A program made the translations under genes and the position numbers. From assembly GCF_037975245.1 (NCBI RefSeq), contig NC_092567.1:3418214-3482213 (forward strand): a DNA stretch of 64,000 nucleotides. Direction: 5' to 3'. Source of the DNA: Apostichopus japonicus. Its lineage: Eukaryota > Echinodermata > Holothuroidea > Aspidochirotida > Stichopodidae. Every line of letters starts with the position of its first letter. The first letter of the stretch is position 1. This document shows positions 1 to 11,054 of this stretch, piece by piece. Under the pieces are notes generated by a model. That model worked only from the letters and a program-made list of their open reading frames with translations, was not told the DNA's origin and searched no databases.

Positions 1-602
1 CAAATGTATTTATAATACCATATGTGTGCATGTTGTAGATGTCTGGATAACAAGATATTCTTGTGTGCAAAGTTTAGATGCTTCCTTTTGGGTTTAAGTT
101 TCAATCTGAATAATCATGATTAATGCCATAAGTTACATCAGGAGGTGAAATAGATAAGTCTTTTTAATTCAAGGCTAATCTTGTCAAATGTGACTTTTAT
201 TAAATATATTTATGAATGACACATCAATTCAGGCACCAAACAGAAGTAAACCTGAAGATTTGTAGAGTCCGACTCCTGGACCACTGGCGGGGATTCGCCC
301 CTGAACCCCACCCAAAAAGGCTTTGCGCTAAGTCGACTCCTTCGGTTTATTCATGTTTCCTATTTATGCCCCCCCCCCACCCAACTCTCAATTCGGATTG
401 ATGCTCCTGATCAGAGCATTTTCTATTTTAGCTTAAAGCAGCTGGTTGTGTGTGTAGCTTTATCTCCTATGCCTATATACTGGTGAACTAATCTCTGTCT
501 ACTGTTAATTTGTAGAAATAACTGATTAGTGAAACAATATGTTCGCAAAACTCGAGTCTGTCACATCTCAAAACAAAGGAAGAAACTTTAAGCAGTATTA
601 TC
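1..602. other. no gene recognised
   Basis: AT-rich sequence with short, unconvincing open frames on both strands. A C-rich run lies near 367-380. I see no domain, splice-site pair or repeat structure here. Confidence 0.6.
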
Positions 603-1195
603 CTAACCAGGGGCGTATCCAGGATTTTCTAACCCGGGGGGCGCGAATTACTAAGCGGAGCGCCACCATCGGTTGGCGCGCAGCGTACAAGAAAATTCCT
701 GGTTTTGATACCACCCAGATCACCGGAAATGGCACCTCTCGGGCTTGAAAATGACCAACCAGATGTACACTTTTTGCCTGAGAACCTTGCAAGTATTTCC
801 CGATAGTTTTTTTTTCCATCCATAACCTTTTTGAAGATTGTCACCAGTCACAAATCATGTTCGACCTCATCGCATGTCCTGTGGATCATTGCTTTTTATA
901 GGTGATTCTACGTCGCGGCCCACAATATCCGTCTGGCCCACTTTTCAAGGTTCCAAGCCCATTATTTGTTCAGAATTAAAAAATTCACATTTCTCGTGAA
1001 TAAACTCACTTCAAAACATACCCATAATGTTGCACAAAATTTCATCTATGGACAACCAATATAGAAAAACTTCCTTCAACCCCTAACAGACCGGTCAAAA
1101 ATGCACGAGTAGAGGGAAGTGTGATAAAGAATGTTGGTCAGAAATTTTCGAAAATTCAGACACAGTTAATTTATTGGTGTACAAATATTAAAACC

Positions 1196-2705
1196 CATGG
1201 GCGGCGATCCTGGGGGGAAGGGGGGATATATCCCCCCATGAAAATGGGTGGAGGGGATGTAATACACCATATTCCCCCACCAAATGCCAGGGATAAGAAT
1301 ATTTTCATGCCTTTATATGCATCATCGTGAATGTACGGCTCTTTTTTAGCTTCATTTCTCGCCTACCATAAACGCAGTGCGATCTTGTCAAATAAAGCGT
1401 CTTTATAAAGCAAGAATAGTTGACTGTAGGCTTCATTGGCCCTATAACAACAAAATGTATTATTGCGCCCACGGTATTGATATAGTACATATATGCACCC
1501 TCATAGTATTCATATCCATCGAGGTAAATGAATCTGGAGGATTCATGTCAATTGGGCGCGCGCGTACCATGCATGGAGGGTCATGTGATGTGTTCCAGGG
1601 TAGTACCAAACTGATATTTCTCTGTAGCAGTTCGAGAATAGTGTTAGTTACTTCGTGAAAGATTTGTCGGTTCGGACATGGGAACTAACGGCATAAGAAG
1701 GTACTGGTACTTCAGGCCTACGAAATACTGCTAATAATGCTAACGTTAGACATGCTGGCGCAGAACAAGTATAGATACATTGGGCTTGCAGCGGAAAATG
1801 TCGATGTCGATGTCTGAATTGTATTTCAAGAACGATTTTTTGTCGAAAAGGATTGTTGAACTGGACGTGTTGCTGTGGGGAAATGTTTAGTTCAGTGCAA
1901 CCCACGGAATTCTCCATGGGACAGAGCCTAATGCTGCTCGACGGGAATATAGCTATCACGTCAGGCTACAGGCAAGGTTATTGCTAGGTAACGGGTGTAC
2001 GTCGTCTGCTGCTCTAAGCACGCATACACATTTACGTACTAGTTGGGTGAAATCATCATGCGTAATGGGGAGAGTAATATATTAGTACCACCCTGGAACA
2101 CATCACATGACCCTCCATGCATGGTACGCGCGCGCCCAATTGACATGAATCCTCCAGATTCATTTACCTCGATGATTCATATAGGCCCTATAGTAGGCCT
2201 ACACACGTACATGTTCCCTCGAACAGCTGAGAATGTCATGTTACCAGGGTAATGCTAAATACACATTTCACCTGGATGCCCTAGCAATCGGTACCTAGGA
2301 ATGTAACTATGTGTAATTGTGTATTGCATGTGTATAGGCCTATAATAGCCTGCATGAGGCCATTTTCTTCATCGAATAATATCAAAGAGTTCTCGAACAT
2401 TCTAACGTAGCGCCTGAAACAAGATTGACAGGGGCAATTTTCCCAAAAGAACACCCGAAATTTAAAAAAAAATTATTTTGGATCCTGATTATGAGATATT
2501 TCGGACATGATATCCCTATTTTAAAGTTGGGTATATGCCGCTTGGAAACCTCGGGAAGTGCCGTTTCCAGCCATCTAGAGGGTTTGTTAATCCCAAAATT
2601 TTCTTGTACGCTTCGCGCCAACACATGGTGGCGCTACGCTTAGATAGTCAACAAGGTCATATCCCCCCCCCCCCTCCCACTCGGAAGTACGGATCGCCGC
2701 CCATG
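1196..2705. mobile_element. MITE-like DNA transposon nested in copy A (8-bp TSD)
   Basis: The perfect 15-bp terminal inverted repeats CATGGGCGGCGATCC lie at 1196-1210 and 2691-2705. They are flanked by the 8-bp direct repeat TTAAAACC at 1188-1195 and 2706-2713. The related element at 23528-25488 is uninterrupted at the corresponding place (about 24896-24912), so it shows the pre-insertion state. An 8-bp duplication fits the hAT superfamily. No coding frame for a transposase is visible. A third element is nested inside at 1516-2174. The right subterminal part (2535-2645) carries the dispersed module shared with other elements in the window. Confidence 0.9.
1516..2174. mobile_element. foldback-type element with ~92-bp inverted arms, third nesting level
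   Basis: The arms at 1517-1608 and 2083-2174 are near-identical reverse complements with only a few mismatches at the inner edge. They include the GC-alternating run GGGCGCGCGCG. The 8-bp direct repeat ATTCATAT flanks the element (1508-1515 and 2175-2182). The 474-bp centre (1609-2082) has no recognised protein; a minus-strand open frame of about 100 codons crosses it but has no motif I know. The long arms point to a foldback or MITE type of DNA transposon. It sits inside the 1196-2705 element, so it is the youngest of the three. Confidence 0.85.
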
Positions 2706-3740
2706 TTAAAACCTCTTACAACGGCTATTATAAAACTTGGTTGAAGGAAATGAAAAAAATAGCAGATATTTCCGAAACCGAACACTACACACATAGGCGT
2801 AGGAGGCGCGGGGGGGGGGGGGGGGGGGCTGCAGCCCCTAATTCGCCATTTCTAATGTAAAAGAGAGTTTTGACATAATTGGACCTCCATGCCTTTTTCT
2901 CCATCTACATAAGACATTTCGTTGTTTACATTAGCATCCCGCGGTACACTGCGCAACTTTCACGGACCGTACGGTACACGATGGTATGCGATGTAGGGTA
3001 AATAACCGATGCTTGTTTATATGATATTGACCATAACATGTTGAACGCGCGCAGAGCGCGCAAAATATTTTGATTATTTTTTCGGGCAAGTCGGACAGTT
3101 TTGAGGCTGTTCATCCTGGAACGCCATTTTCATGCTCACTGATATGATGTGATATCTGCTGCGGTTGCTTTACAAATTCGAACAGGCGCGTAGCGAGGAA
3201 TTTGCCAAGGGAGGGGCTAAGCCTATAGGCAAATTATCTAAGCGTAGCGCCACCATAAGTTTGGCGCGAAGCGTTCAAGTAAATTTTGGCCGAAAATGCC
3301 TCCCAGATCGCTGGAAACGACACTTCCCAGGCCTTGTAAGTTGCATCTAAGCACTTTCTATTTTGAAATTACTGGCGATATCATAAAAAAAATATGCTGA
3401 AGGGGGGGGGGGCGGTCGCCCCCTTCCCAAAATGCGTCATGTTCCCCGACGACACGGTCGAGTTCGAGACCAGCCACAGTTGGTTTCATAGCACAATTCT
3501 ACAATTGTTTAAGGCGTATATACACACACACGCCTTATGATAGACCATATATAGTATATAGATCATGAGTGAGAGAGGAAAAATGGAAACGTCAAAAATG
3601 GAGTTGTCGGTGTAAGGGGTAGGGTGAGGCAAACGCCCCTTCCGAAATCCTTGATCCGTCACTGGCTACCCTGTGTATATAATAGGGACCAGCGCTGTAA
3701 TGATGTCACTGTGCCTCTTTCTCTTCCCGGTGTCTTGGCG

Positions 3741-3872
3741 TTTTTCTTCTACTCCCTCCTTTTCTCCTTTTTCTCTCTTTCTTCTTTTTCTTTTCCCTTC
3801 CTTCCTCTTCTCCTCCTCTTTTTTCCCCTCGTTTTTCCTTTTTCTTCTCCTTTTTTCTCTCCTCCTTTTCTT
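3741..3872. repeat. homopyrimidine tract (~130 bp) inside transposon copy A
   Basis: The plus strand is almost entirely C and T, made of TTTTCTCC- and CTTCC-like words. The corresponding purine tract lies at 23573-23702 in the inverted copy. Such tracts can form triplex (H-DNA) structures; that is inference. The Ser/Phe/Leu-rich open frames across it are a by-product of the base composition. Confidence 0.8.
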
Positions 3873-4000
3873 ACCCGGGGGGCGCGCGCCCCCACACCCC
3901 TCCCTGGATACGCGCCTGCTAACAATCCGGTGTTATCACCCGCCACTATATCGGTTAGTAGCGTTCGGGGGTGGGAGTGGGGATTTAAATGCATTTGTCT

Positions 4001-4804
4001 ATGGAACGCGAAAAGGGAAAACTTATTTCGTTGCTAAGTTTAACGTAAGTTTAGACAACGACGTAAGCTTAGACAACGGAATTTTAGACATCAACGTGAG
4101 TTTGAGCAACAGCATGGTGAAACAGCAGCAACAACTTTAGTTTAGGCAACAACAAACTTAGATTAGACAACGAAATCAGTTTGCCCTTTTCGCGCTTACA
4201 TTGTTGCCATCGGCGCTGTTCAACCAGGGAGCTGCTACTCTAACTCCCTGGTTCAACAATTGCTTTACCACATGGGCTTCATATGATTACTATACGCAGG
4301 GGGTGGTTCTTGCTGCCTGGGTTTAGGAAAACAGTCCCGTGGACAAGGCCGCCTTTGTTCTTCGCATATACGGGAAGTTTCTAGAGCAGCAAAGTGGGCG
4401 GGGTCAGCTCATGTAAGTAGCATGGTGGAGAGCGTTTCCCGGTTTGTAATTGGGTTGGGATACATGTCAATCTTACTATTTCGTAATTGGTCAGCAAATT
4501 AACGACGTGTATGTATATACAGCGCAAGTTGAACGGAACCAACTTCAGACGGCAATGTAGGTCTAGACAACAACGTAAGTTTAGGCAGCAACGTAAGTTT
4601 AGGCAAAAACGTAAGTTTAGGCAGCAACGAAGTTTAGACAACAACGTAAGTTTAGACAACAACGTAAGTTGAGACAACAACGTAAGTTTAGACAACAACG
4701 TAAGTTTGAGCAACAACATGATAAAACAGCAGCAACAACTTTAGTTTAGACAGCAACAAACTTAGTTTAGACAACGAAATATGGTTTCCCTTTTCGCGTT
4801 CCAT
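4001..4804. mobile_element. 804-bp MITE filled with an 18-bp tandem repeat
   Basis: Perfect 20-bp terminal inverted repeats, ATGGAACGCGAAAAGGGAAA, lie at 4001-4020 and 4785-4804. They are flanked by ATTTGTCT (3993-4000) and ATTTGTCC (4805-4812), an 8-bp duplication with one difference. Inside are two tandem arrays of the unit AACGTAAGTTTAGACAAC, at about 4040-4175 and 4560-4715, with an exact 18-bp period in the second. A degenerate internal copy of the terminal sequence lies near 4185-4195. The central part holds a hairpin, AACCAGGGAG with CTCCCTGGTT, at about 4220-4256. No transposase is encoded; the Leu-rich minus-strand frame here is a product of the tandem repeat. Confidence 0.87.
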
Positions 4805-5288
4805 ATTTGTCCACCAGGAATGTTGAAATTATACAAGAAGTTGGCGGATTTGATATGAGAGAATGGAGTATTACATTTATATAATTAAGTGCTTAGACAC
4901 GATTGAGGTGTTGGTTATGATATGTAATATTTCATGACTTGGTCTGAACATGACACAGAGGTACACAACGTATAAATGAGCACCTTTATCTTGCTTTATC
5001 TGCCTCGATTTATTTTAATTCCTCTCCTGACTCGCGAACAGCGAGAACATAGTCTCGCGATGAAAATGAAGATTGCATACGAAGAAATGCCCAGATGAGT
5101 GTTACTATCTCTCACCTTTTCACACTCCTGACCCCCCCCCCCCCCCCCACCAACGTCTCCCATCTCCATTTTCTACGCTCATTTCAAAGAAATTGAATGA
5201 CTTGTAGATTTGAGGCCTAAGTTAGCGCTGAGGAAGTATCGTACATGAAATGTGTAGCATTCGTTCATTTTGCTCTGTAATAACGAGG
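4805..5288. other. no gene recognised; C-run
   Basis: Unique-looking AT-rich sequence with a run of about 18 C near 5132-5149. No coding signal seen. Confidence 0.55.
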
Positions 5289-6024
5289 GGCTCCCTAATT
5301 ATAACAGGGTTCTCTCTCGAAGACAGATGTCTAATTACAGTACGGAGCTCAATATGCAACAGCTCCCTAATTATAGCAGGGAGATATCTCAAAGTAAGCT
5401 CCCTAATTATAGCAGAGAGCTCTATATGTAACAGCTCCCTAATTATACTAGGAAGCTCTATATGTAACAGCTCCTCAATTATAGCAGGTAGCTCTTCCCA
5501 GGGACAACTCCCTAATTATAGCAGGGAGCTATTCTCAGTGACAGCTTCCTAATTATAGCAGGGAGCTATTCTCAGTGACAGCTCCCTCATTATAGCAGGG
5601 AGCTCTATATGTAACAGCTCCCTAATTATACCAGGGAGCTCTATATGTAACAGCTCCTCAATTATAGCAGGTAGCTCTTCCCAGGGACAACTCCCTAATT
5701 ATAGCAGGGAGCTATTCTCAGTGACAGCTTCCTAATTATAGCAGGGAGCTGTTCTCAGTGACAGCTCCCTCATTATAACAGGGAGCTCTATATGTAACAG
5801 CTCCCTAATTATACCAGGGAGCTCTATATGTAACAGCTCCTCAATTATAGCAGGTAGCTCTTCCCAGGGACAACTCCCTAATTATAGCAGGGAGCTATTC
5901 TCAGTGACAGCTTCCTAATTATAGCAGGGAGCTCTTCTCAGTGACAGCTCCCTAATTATAGCAGGGAGCTATTCTCAGTGACAGCTCCCTAATTATAGCA
6001 GGGAGCTCTATATGTAACAGCTCC
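5289..6024. repeat. palindromic satellite, ~37-bp units in a 183-bp higher-order repeat
   Basis: About 20 units, each containing a near-perfect palindrome: AGCTCCCT, then a loop such as AATTATAGC, then AGGGAGCT. Units are joined by three kinds of linker (CTATATGTAAC, ATTCTCAGTGAC, CTTCCCAGGGAC). From about 5430 the five unit variants recur in the same order. The variant beginning GGGACAACTCCC starts at 5501, 5684 and 5867, an exact 183-bp period. The regular hairpins resemble a CRISPR array only superficially: the units differ in linker and the spacers are not unique. A diverged array of the same palindrome lies at 13691-14128. Confidence 0.93.
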
Positions 6025-6030
6025 TGATTA

Positions 6031-6300
6031 TGATTAATTAATTACAATTATGATATACACTCATTATATATTATGACAGACCAAGTTATACCAAAGAACT
6101 CAGTGACAGCTCCCTTTCTCTTCATTCCGTGACAGTTCCTTGCAAGGTATGAAGCAACACCTTCATGATTAATTAATTACAATTATGATATACACTCATT
6201 ATATATTATGACAGATCAAGTTATACCAAAGAACTCAGTGACAGCTCCCTTTCTCTTCATTCCGTGACTGCAGTTCCTTGCAAGGTATGGAGCAACACAG
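6031..6300. repeat. 135-bp direct tandem duplication
   Basis: The sequence beginning TGATTAATTAATTAC starts at 6031 and again at 6166, and continues through CAGTGACAGCTCCCTTTC to a shared GCAACAC end. The two copies are nearly identical. The unit includes a half-palindrome of the adjoining satellite, so it probably arose by unequal exchange at the array edge. A further remnant, CTACAGCTCCCTGCAGGGTC, follows at about 6332. Confidence 0.88.
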
Positions 6301-6435
6301 ACACTACATTGTATGTCCCGATAGTCATGTACTACAGCTCCCTGCAGGGTCATAGATAGGTGCGTGCGCAGGATTTCAAAAGTGGAGGACATATTCAAAC
6401 TTGCCCATTGATGGATTAAGTTAGGAGCCTGAACC

Positions 6436-6938
6436 CAGGGGCGTAGCGAAGGGTTTTTTGTTGGGGGGTGTGGAGAATTTGATTTGCCGACGGATCTGGA
6501 AGTGGTGACTGAAATGGGGGAGGGTTCTAAGGGGAGGGGGTGTCCCCCTCCCCTTTGGAAAATTTTTAGTTTTGAAACGTCTTTAGATGCAATCTAGTAC
6601 ATATTTTAAGTCAAATTTGATTTGCCGACGGATCTGGAAGTGGTGACTGAAATGGGGGAGGGGTCTAAGGGTAGGGGTCTACCCCTCCCCTTTGGAAAAT
6701 TTTTAGTTTTGAAACGTCCTTAGATGCAATCTGGTGCATATTTTAAGTCAAATTTGGCACGGAAGAAGCTCCCGTTCTCCTTTTCTCTATTCAGCTTTCC
6801 TTCTTTCTTCCCTTTCTTCCCTTTCTGCTCTCTTCACCTTTTCTCCTTTTGCCGACAGACCCAAAATTTGCCGACAGCGACCAAATTATTGGGGGGGGGG
6901 TGTGACACCCCCCACACCCCCCGCTCGCTACGCCCCTG
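6436..6938. mobile_element. hAT-like MITE with internal 138-bp tandem duplication
   Basis: The inverted ends CAGGGGCGTAGCGA lie at 6436 and, on the minus strand, from 6938. They are flanked by a perfect 8-bp duplication, CCTGAACC (6428-6435 and 6939-6946). Inside, the segment beginning GATTTGCCGACGG occurs at 6481 and 6619. Each copy contains a strong G-rich/C-rich hairpin (GGGGAGGGGGTG with CCCCCTCCCC). An 8-bp duplication and CAGGGG ends fit hAT; there is no transposase. Confidence 0.9.
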
Positions 6939-6946
6939 CCTGAACC

Positions 6947-9900
6947 ATTCCAAAAAGGACTAGATGCGAACCAAAGACTTCATAAATGAGAGGATGATGC
7001 CCCGTGGTCATTCAAGCCGACTATCACGTAGCGGGTCTAGGGTCCAACCACCCTCCCCACCCCCAATAAAAGTTCAGACGTCAATTGGTGCATTTTGAGG
7101 CGTATTTAGAATATAAATGTCATCCATATAGGTAGTTCTAAGCGCAAGGCTTTGCTAATACATATTTTGTAAGGTTCAAAAAGAGACTGGGATTACTGTA
7201 GCAGTGGTGTAATTATTCACCGGCTGAACGCCACAACAATTCCGTGAAGGAAGATGGGCGGTCGACCACCCTTCCCCTCCCCCTCCCCTCCCCCTTTGGC
7301 TTGCCATTGTTTTTAGAGTATATACCATACACAAGAGTTATCGTTAACTGTCGTTACTTAATATATTATAATAATAATAATAATGAACCGTACTTATATT
7401 GTTGACAATTGTTTACGACAGGTTTTCTTAGTTAGTATATTGCTTGCCTATACAAGCTATATTATGTGGTCTGACCGAATGACGTCATATTTGCCTACTG
7501 TGTATGTAATGGGTCAAAATGCTGACTGGAAATTGAAGAAAACAATCGTCCCAACCTTAAACTTAAATGACTTCTCACATCACTTTACAATAGCAAGCTT
7601 AAAAAACAGTCTATAGGTAGGGGGATTGCTAGGGTGTAATGGACCTTCCTTCAGAAGCAATCATTCGATTTATAAAGGGATTTAATTGGTTTTCTTGGTG
7701 GTGTTCGACATAAATGGTACTGCTATGGTTGAATCTTTTTTCCTGATTAATAACAAATTTTACTCTGCAGATCAAGGTATTTACGTTTTCTTTTTTTTAA
7801 AGAATTCCTCAAGCGGCTGAGTGACCAATATATTAGTGAACTTTGTATGATGTACAGTATAGGGCCAGAGACAGTATGATTCGTTTCTGTCCATGACGTA
7901 TACCCAACCATTCATAATTCATGTTCGCCTTTACATACAGAACATTTACGCACAAGGTAATTTAAACCATAATTCACTGAAAATGTATTTATTCCCTCTC
8001 ATGTGTATGTATCTGGTTGATGATTATTCATGAGTTGCTGATTATATTGTTTACTATTTAATACTTAAAATCCTCTTTTTATTTGTTTTTCTTTGTTTTT
8101 CATTCCCATCCATTTTTCCGTTGTTCATATAATATACTTGTATAATAATGCTTTATATATAAAATTATACATTGTTTGACTCCAGCTGAACTTAAACGAG
8201 TAAGTTATTGTTGTTTTGTTTGTACATTGCATTTATACTTACACTATTACACTAAGGATGTTGTAGTACTACTCCGTATGTAAAGTACCTGTTAGAATTG
8301 AAATCTAAACCACGCTACCTATTAGTTTGGTATCTCGGTACATGTTATCACGAAGCAGTGTTTTGCTCCCAAATGTCTCAGAAAACAGTGTGTGTTAACT
8401 AACCCTCCTCTTCCTGGGGTCTGGAACGACTTGTCTGTTTGTTTGATGTTGTTAGTATTTACATACAATGCGCTAGTTGTACACAGTTTCCATAGTACAA
8501 AGTAAGCATATATTTCACTCGATATACGATGAAAAACGTGACCCACTACATGGAGCCACACATGGAGTCACAAATGTAGTGGAATTACTAGGGATGGGAT
8601 GGTGATGGGGGCGTGATGGTTAAAGACGGTGCTTGTTCTATCTTTCCTCACATTCAGTGCATAGCCATGCACACGCAGTAGTTTAATATCATGGAATTGG
8701 ATTGCGTTGAAGACGGAGTGTTCTTGTGACGTGAATTAGTATAATAACACAATTAAAGGTGATATTCGTTGTACCGACAGACCGAATACCTGGAGTGTCA
8801 AAGGGAGGTGTGTGAGTCGGAAGGGGCGACTGGAGGGAAGAAGAGGGAGGGGGTGCATTATCACACCTTCCTTTAGTTCACTTGTTAGATCAAGACATTC
8901 CTCAGTGTCGAGGACACCAGGTCCACTCATCTACGGTTATAGGCTACTTTAAGGCATCACTGAGTCATTCGGCTGGATCCTTTGTCAGTCAAACAATGCG
9001 AGGTAATCAAATGTTCCATTTTCAATGAAATTCATATTTTCAGCAAACGTTTGGTGACGACATTTCGAGATAATCGTGAAAACTTCATGACAAACGTTAC
9101 GATTTCTATAAAGCGTGGAAGGTTGCGATATCAGTCTAAATTGTTCTATAAGAAAATTCAAATATCAGAAATAAAACCACAAAATGTCAATATGTAAAAT
9201 CGTTTTTGTTTTCGAAAATAATAGTCAAAAGTCGAGGTATAAGCAGGGTTAATTCGACCAAGAATGTTTAAAAAAAATTCTGGGATCAATGTTCCTTCTG
9301 AGCAACCCTCAGATATTATATTGCGTACTTGGTAATAACAGTCGGAGCGGATGTTGACACCTGGTACAGATAAAACCAACAGAAAAAAAGGAAACCTAGG
9401 CAATAATGTTTCATACTATAATGTTTATCTCTATTCCAGCTTCGATAATTTCAATTTTCAAGGGGTGGCAGACAAATATTTGAGGGCCTATTGCCCTCTC
9501 CTATAGACCCTTCTGCCCTCCATTGTGATACAAGATTAGTCTCTGTACAGAGTAAGTAAATCTTTGATTTTGTATTAACGTCATATTTGCGTATTGAGAG
9601 AGTAAAAGTACACCCGGTCCGGTTTTACACTGAAGTTCAGTTACTGCCCAGTGTATATGACTGGGGGTGGCAGACAAATACTTGAGGGCCTATCCCCTCC
9701 CCTAGCTACCCCTCTGCTCCTGCCCTTCATTATGGTACAATATTACTTCAGTTGCTGTCCAGTGTATATGACTACTATTGTAGAAAAGAGTTGCCTCCAT
9801 AGCATTGTAACAAGAGCTCACTGAAACACATCATTCACAGGACCTGAGACACTTGATAAAGATGTCTCGTTAAGCATCGGTCGTTGATTTCAGTAGCTTA

Positions 9901-10612
9901 CATCTAGAATGACTATATAAGCTGCTGTTATACGCTTGACATGAGCGAAAGACTTGTGACTTGACTTGACAAACATTTGCTTGGTGAAGACACTGATAAA
10001 CTCGGCTCCAAGAGTTCAGCTAACAGTAACATTTAGATCAATAACGTGTCATCTATTGTAATTTGATGATACACTATTAAAGCAATATATGTTTTTCAGT
10101 CGTATAAACAAGTGATTTCCGTAAAAAAAAAAAAAAAAACGAAACGTGTTTCATTAGTGACATATCAGAACATGAGAAAAGGGGACTTTTCAAATAACAG
10201 GGCTTCCCGTTCTTTAAATGTTGTTCGGTTTTGCTTCTTAATATGAATATACTTATTCTCGTACCTATCTTTCGTCAACATAAACTTACTTAACAAAGAA
10301 ATGTTATTAATATTAACATATATTTTCCCATATACTGTAACCTACCTTTCCTATTTAGGAACTTGCTCGCCTACCGTTATCGCTATTTACTTGGTCTGTA
10401 CCACAAACTAAAATTATAACGTACTTTGCTACCGTTGTATGACAGTCACTGTTTACACAACAAACAAACAAATATTACGATCTTAAGAAATTTTGCCCAT
10501 GGCATCAGTTAATTGTTTCATAGTTAGTTGATATTATCATTATTACGATATATGACTATACTGTATATCTGTATAGATTGAAGATACTGTAAGATGATTC
10601 AGTTCCATTGTG
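6947..10612. other. no gene recognised
   Basis: AT-rich sequence with an ATA microsatellite at about 7366-7383, a C-rich patch at about 7268-7300 and a tandem duplication at 9462-9770. Open frames are short (under 82 codons), unsupported by motifs and consistent with chance. Confidence 0.55.
9462..9770. repeat. ~202-bp diverged tandem duplication
   Basis: GGGGTGGCAGACAAAT begins at 9462 and 9664, each time followed by a similar C-rich stretch. The word CCAGTGTATATGACT occurs at about 9650 and 9760. The second copy is partial. Confidence 0.75.
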
Positions 10613-10620
10613 TATTAAAT

Positions 10621-11046
10621 CAGTGTTTCCCTAACTTTATCCCCCAACAAACCTCCTGTGGATTTCAGAGTTGTCCACGAACCCCCAACTTTTCGAGACA
10701 CGATCTGATTCATTATTATACTATGATACGCATCATAGTGCTTCGTAAAAGATCAAGTTAAAGTTCAGCTCTCTATCTTCACGACGTACTGCCATGCGTA
10801 CACCAACTTCACCAAAGTCATGCGGCCTGTTTCTGTTTCATAATTCAGTTATTTATCACACTACTATTGCAATATATGCGTATAGTATGAGAAAAGAGTT
10901 TGTCGATAGGTACGATTTTTGTACATTTACTAAATTATATGATATATCAGATTTTAGTTCAACAAAAAGTAATCTAGTTTTGACTTTCAGAGATATCTCA
11001 CGAACCCCCTGGGATGGACTCATGCACCCCAGTTAGGGAACCCCTG
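10621..11046. mobile_element. 426-bp hAT-like MITE
   Basis: The left end is CAGTGTTTCCCTAACT and the right end, read on the minus strand, is CAGGGGTTCCCTAACT. A perfect 8-bp duplication, TATTAAAT, flanks it at 10613-10620 and 11047-11054. These ends are of the CAGTGGTTCCC type common to hAT (Charlie/Tip100-like) elements. No transposase is present. A diverged, truncated relative begins at 41616. Confidence 0.92.
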
Positions 11047-11054
11047 TATTAAAT

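Larger units (their letters stand above)
608..3918 (+). mobile_element. composite TIR DNA transposon (non-autonomous), copy A, with nested insertions
   Basis: The ends are inverted: CAGGGGCGTATCCAGG at 608 and, read on the minus strand from 3918, CAGGCGCGTATCCAGG. They are flanked by the 5-bp direct repeat CTAAC (603-607 and 3919-3923). The same element, in opposite orientation, lies at 23528-25488 and is flanked by a different 5-bp repeat, ATATA, which supports a real 5-bp target duplication. No transposase is visible, so it is presumably non-autonomous. The terminal sequence is of hAT-like type, although hAT usually makes 8-bp duplications; a hAT subgroup with 5-bp duplications is possible. 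Without the nested insertion at 1196-2705 the element is about 1.8 kb. It holds a pyrimidine tract and two copies of the subterminal module described in the findings. Confidence 0.82.

Noticed and set aside
1648-1959. 103-codon minus-strand open frame inside the foldback element
   Set aside because: No transposase motif, and no support beyond its length. Plausible as a decayed fragment but not assignable.
3624-4140. Phe/Leu/Ser-rich open frames across 3.6-4.1 kb and their counterparts at 23466-23790
   Set aside because: They are produced by the pyrimidine tract of the transposon; both copies and both strands give low-complexity frames.
4381-4719. Leu-rich minus-strand open frame of 112 codons
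   Set aside because: It is the translation of the 18-bp tandem repeat inside the MITE.
5289-6024. CRISPR-like array of hairpin repeats
   Set aside because: The DNA is animal, the spacers are recurrent linkers rather than unique sequences, and the units form a 183-bp higher-order repeat. It is a satellite.
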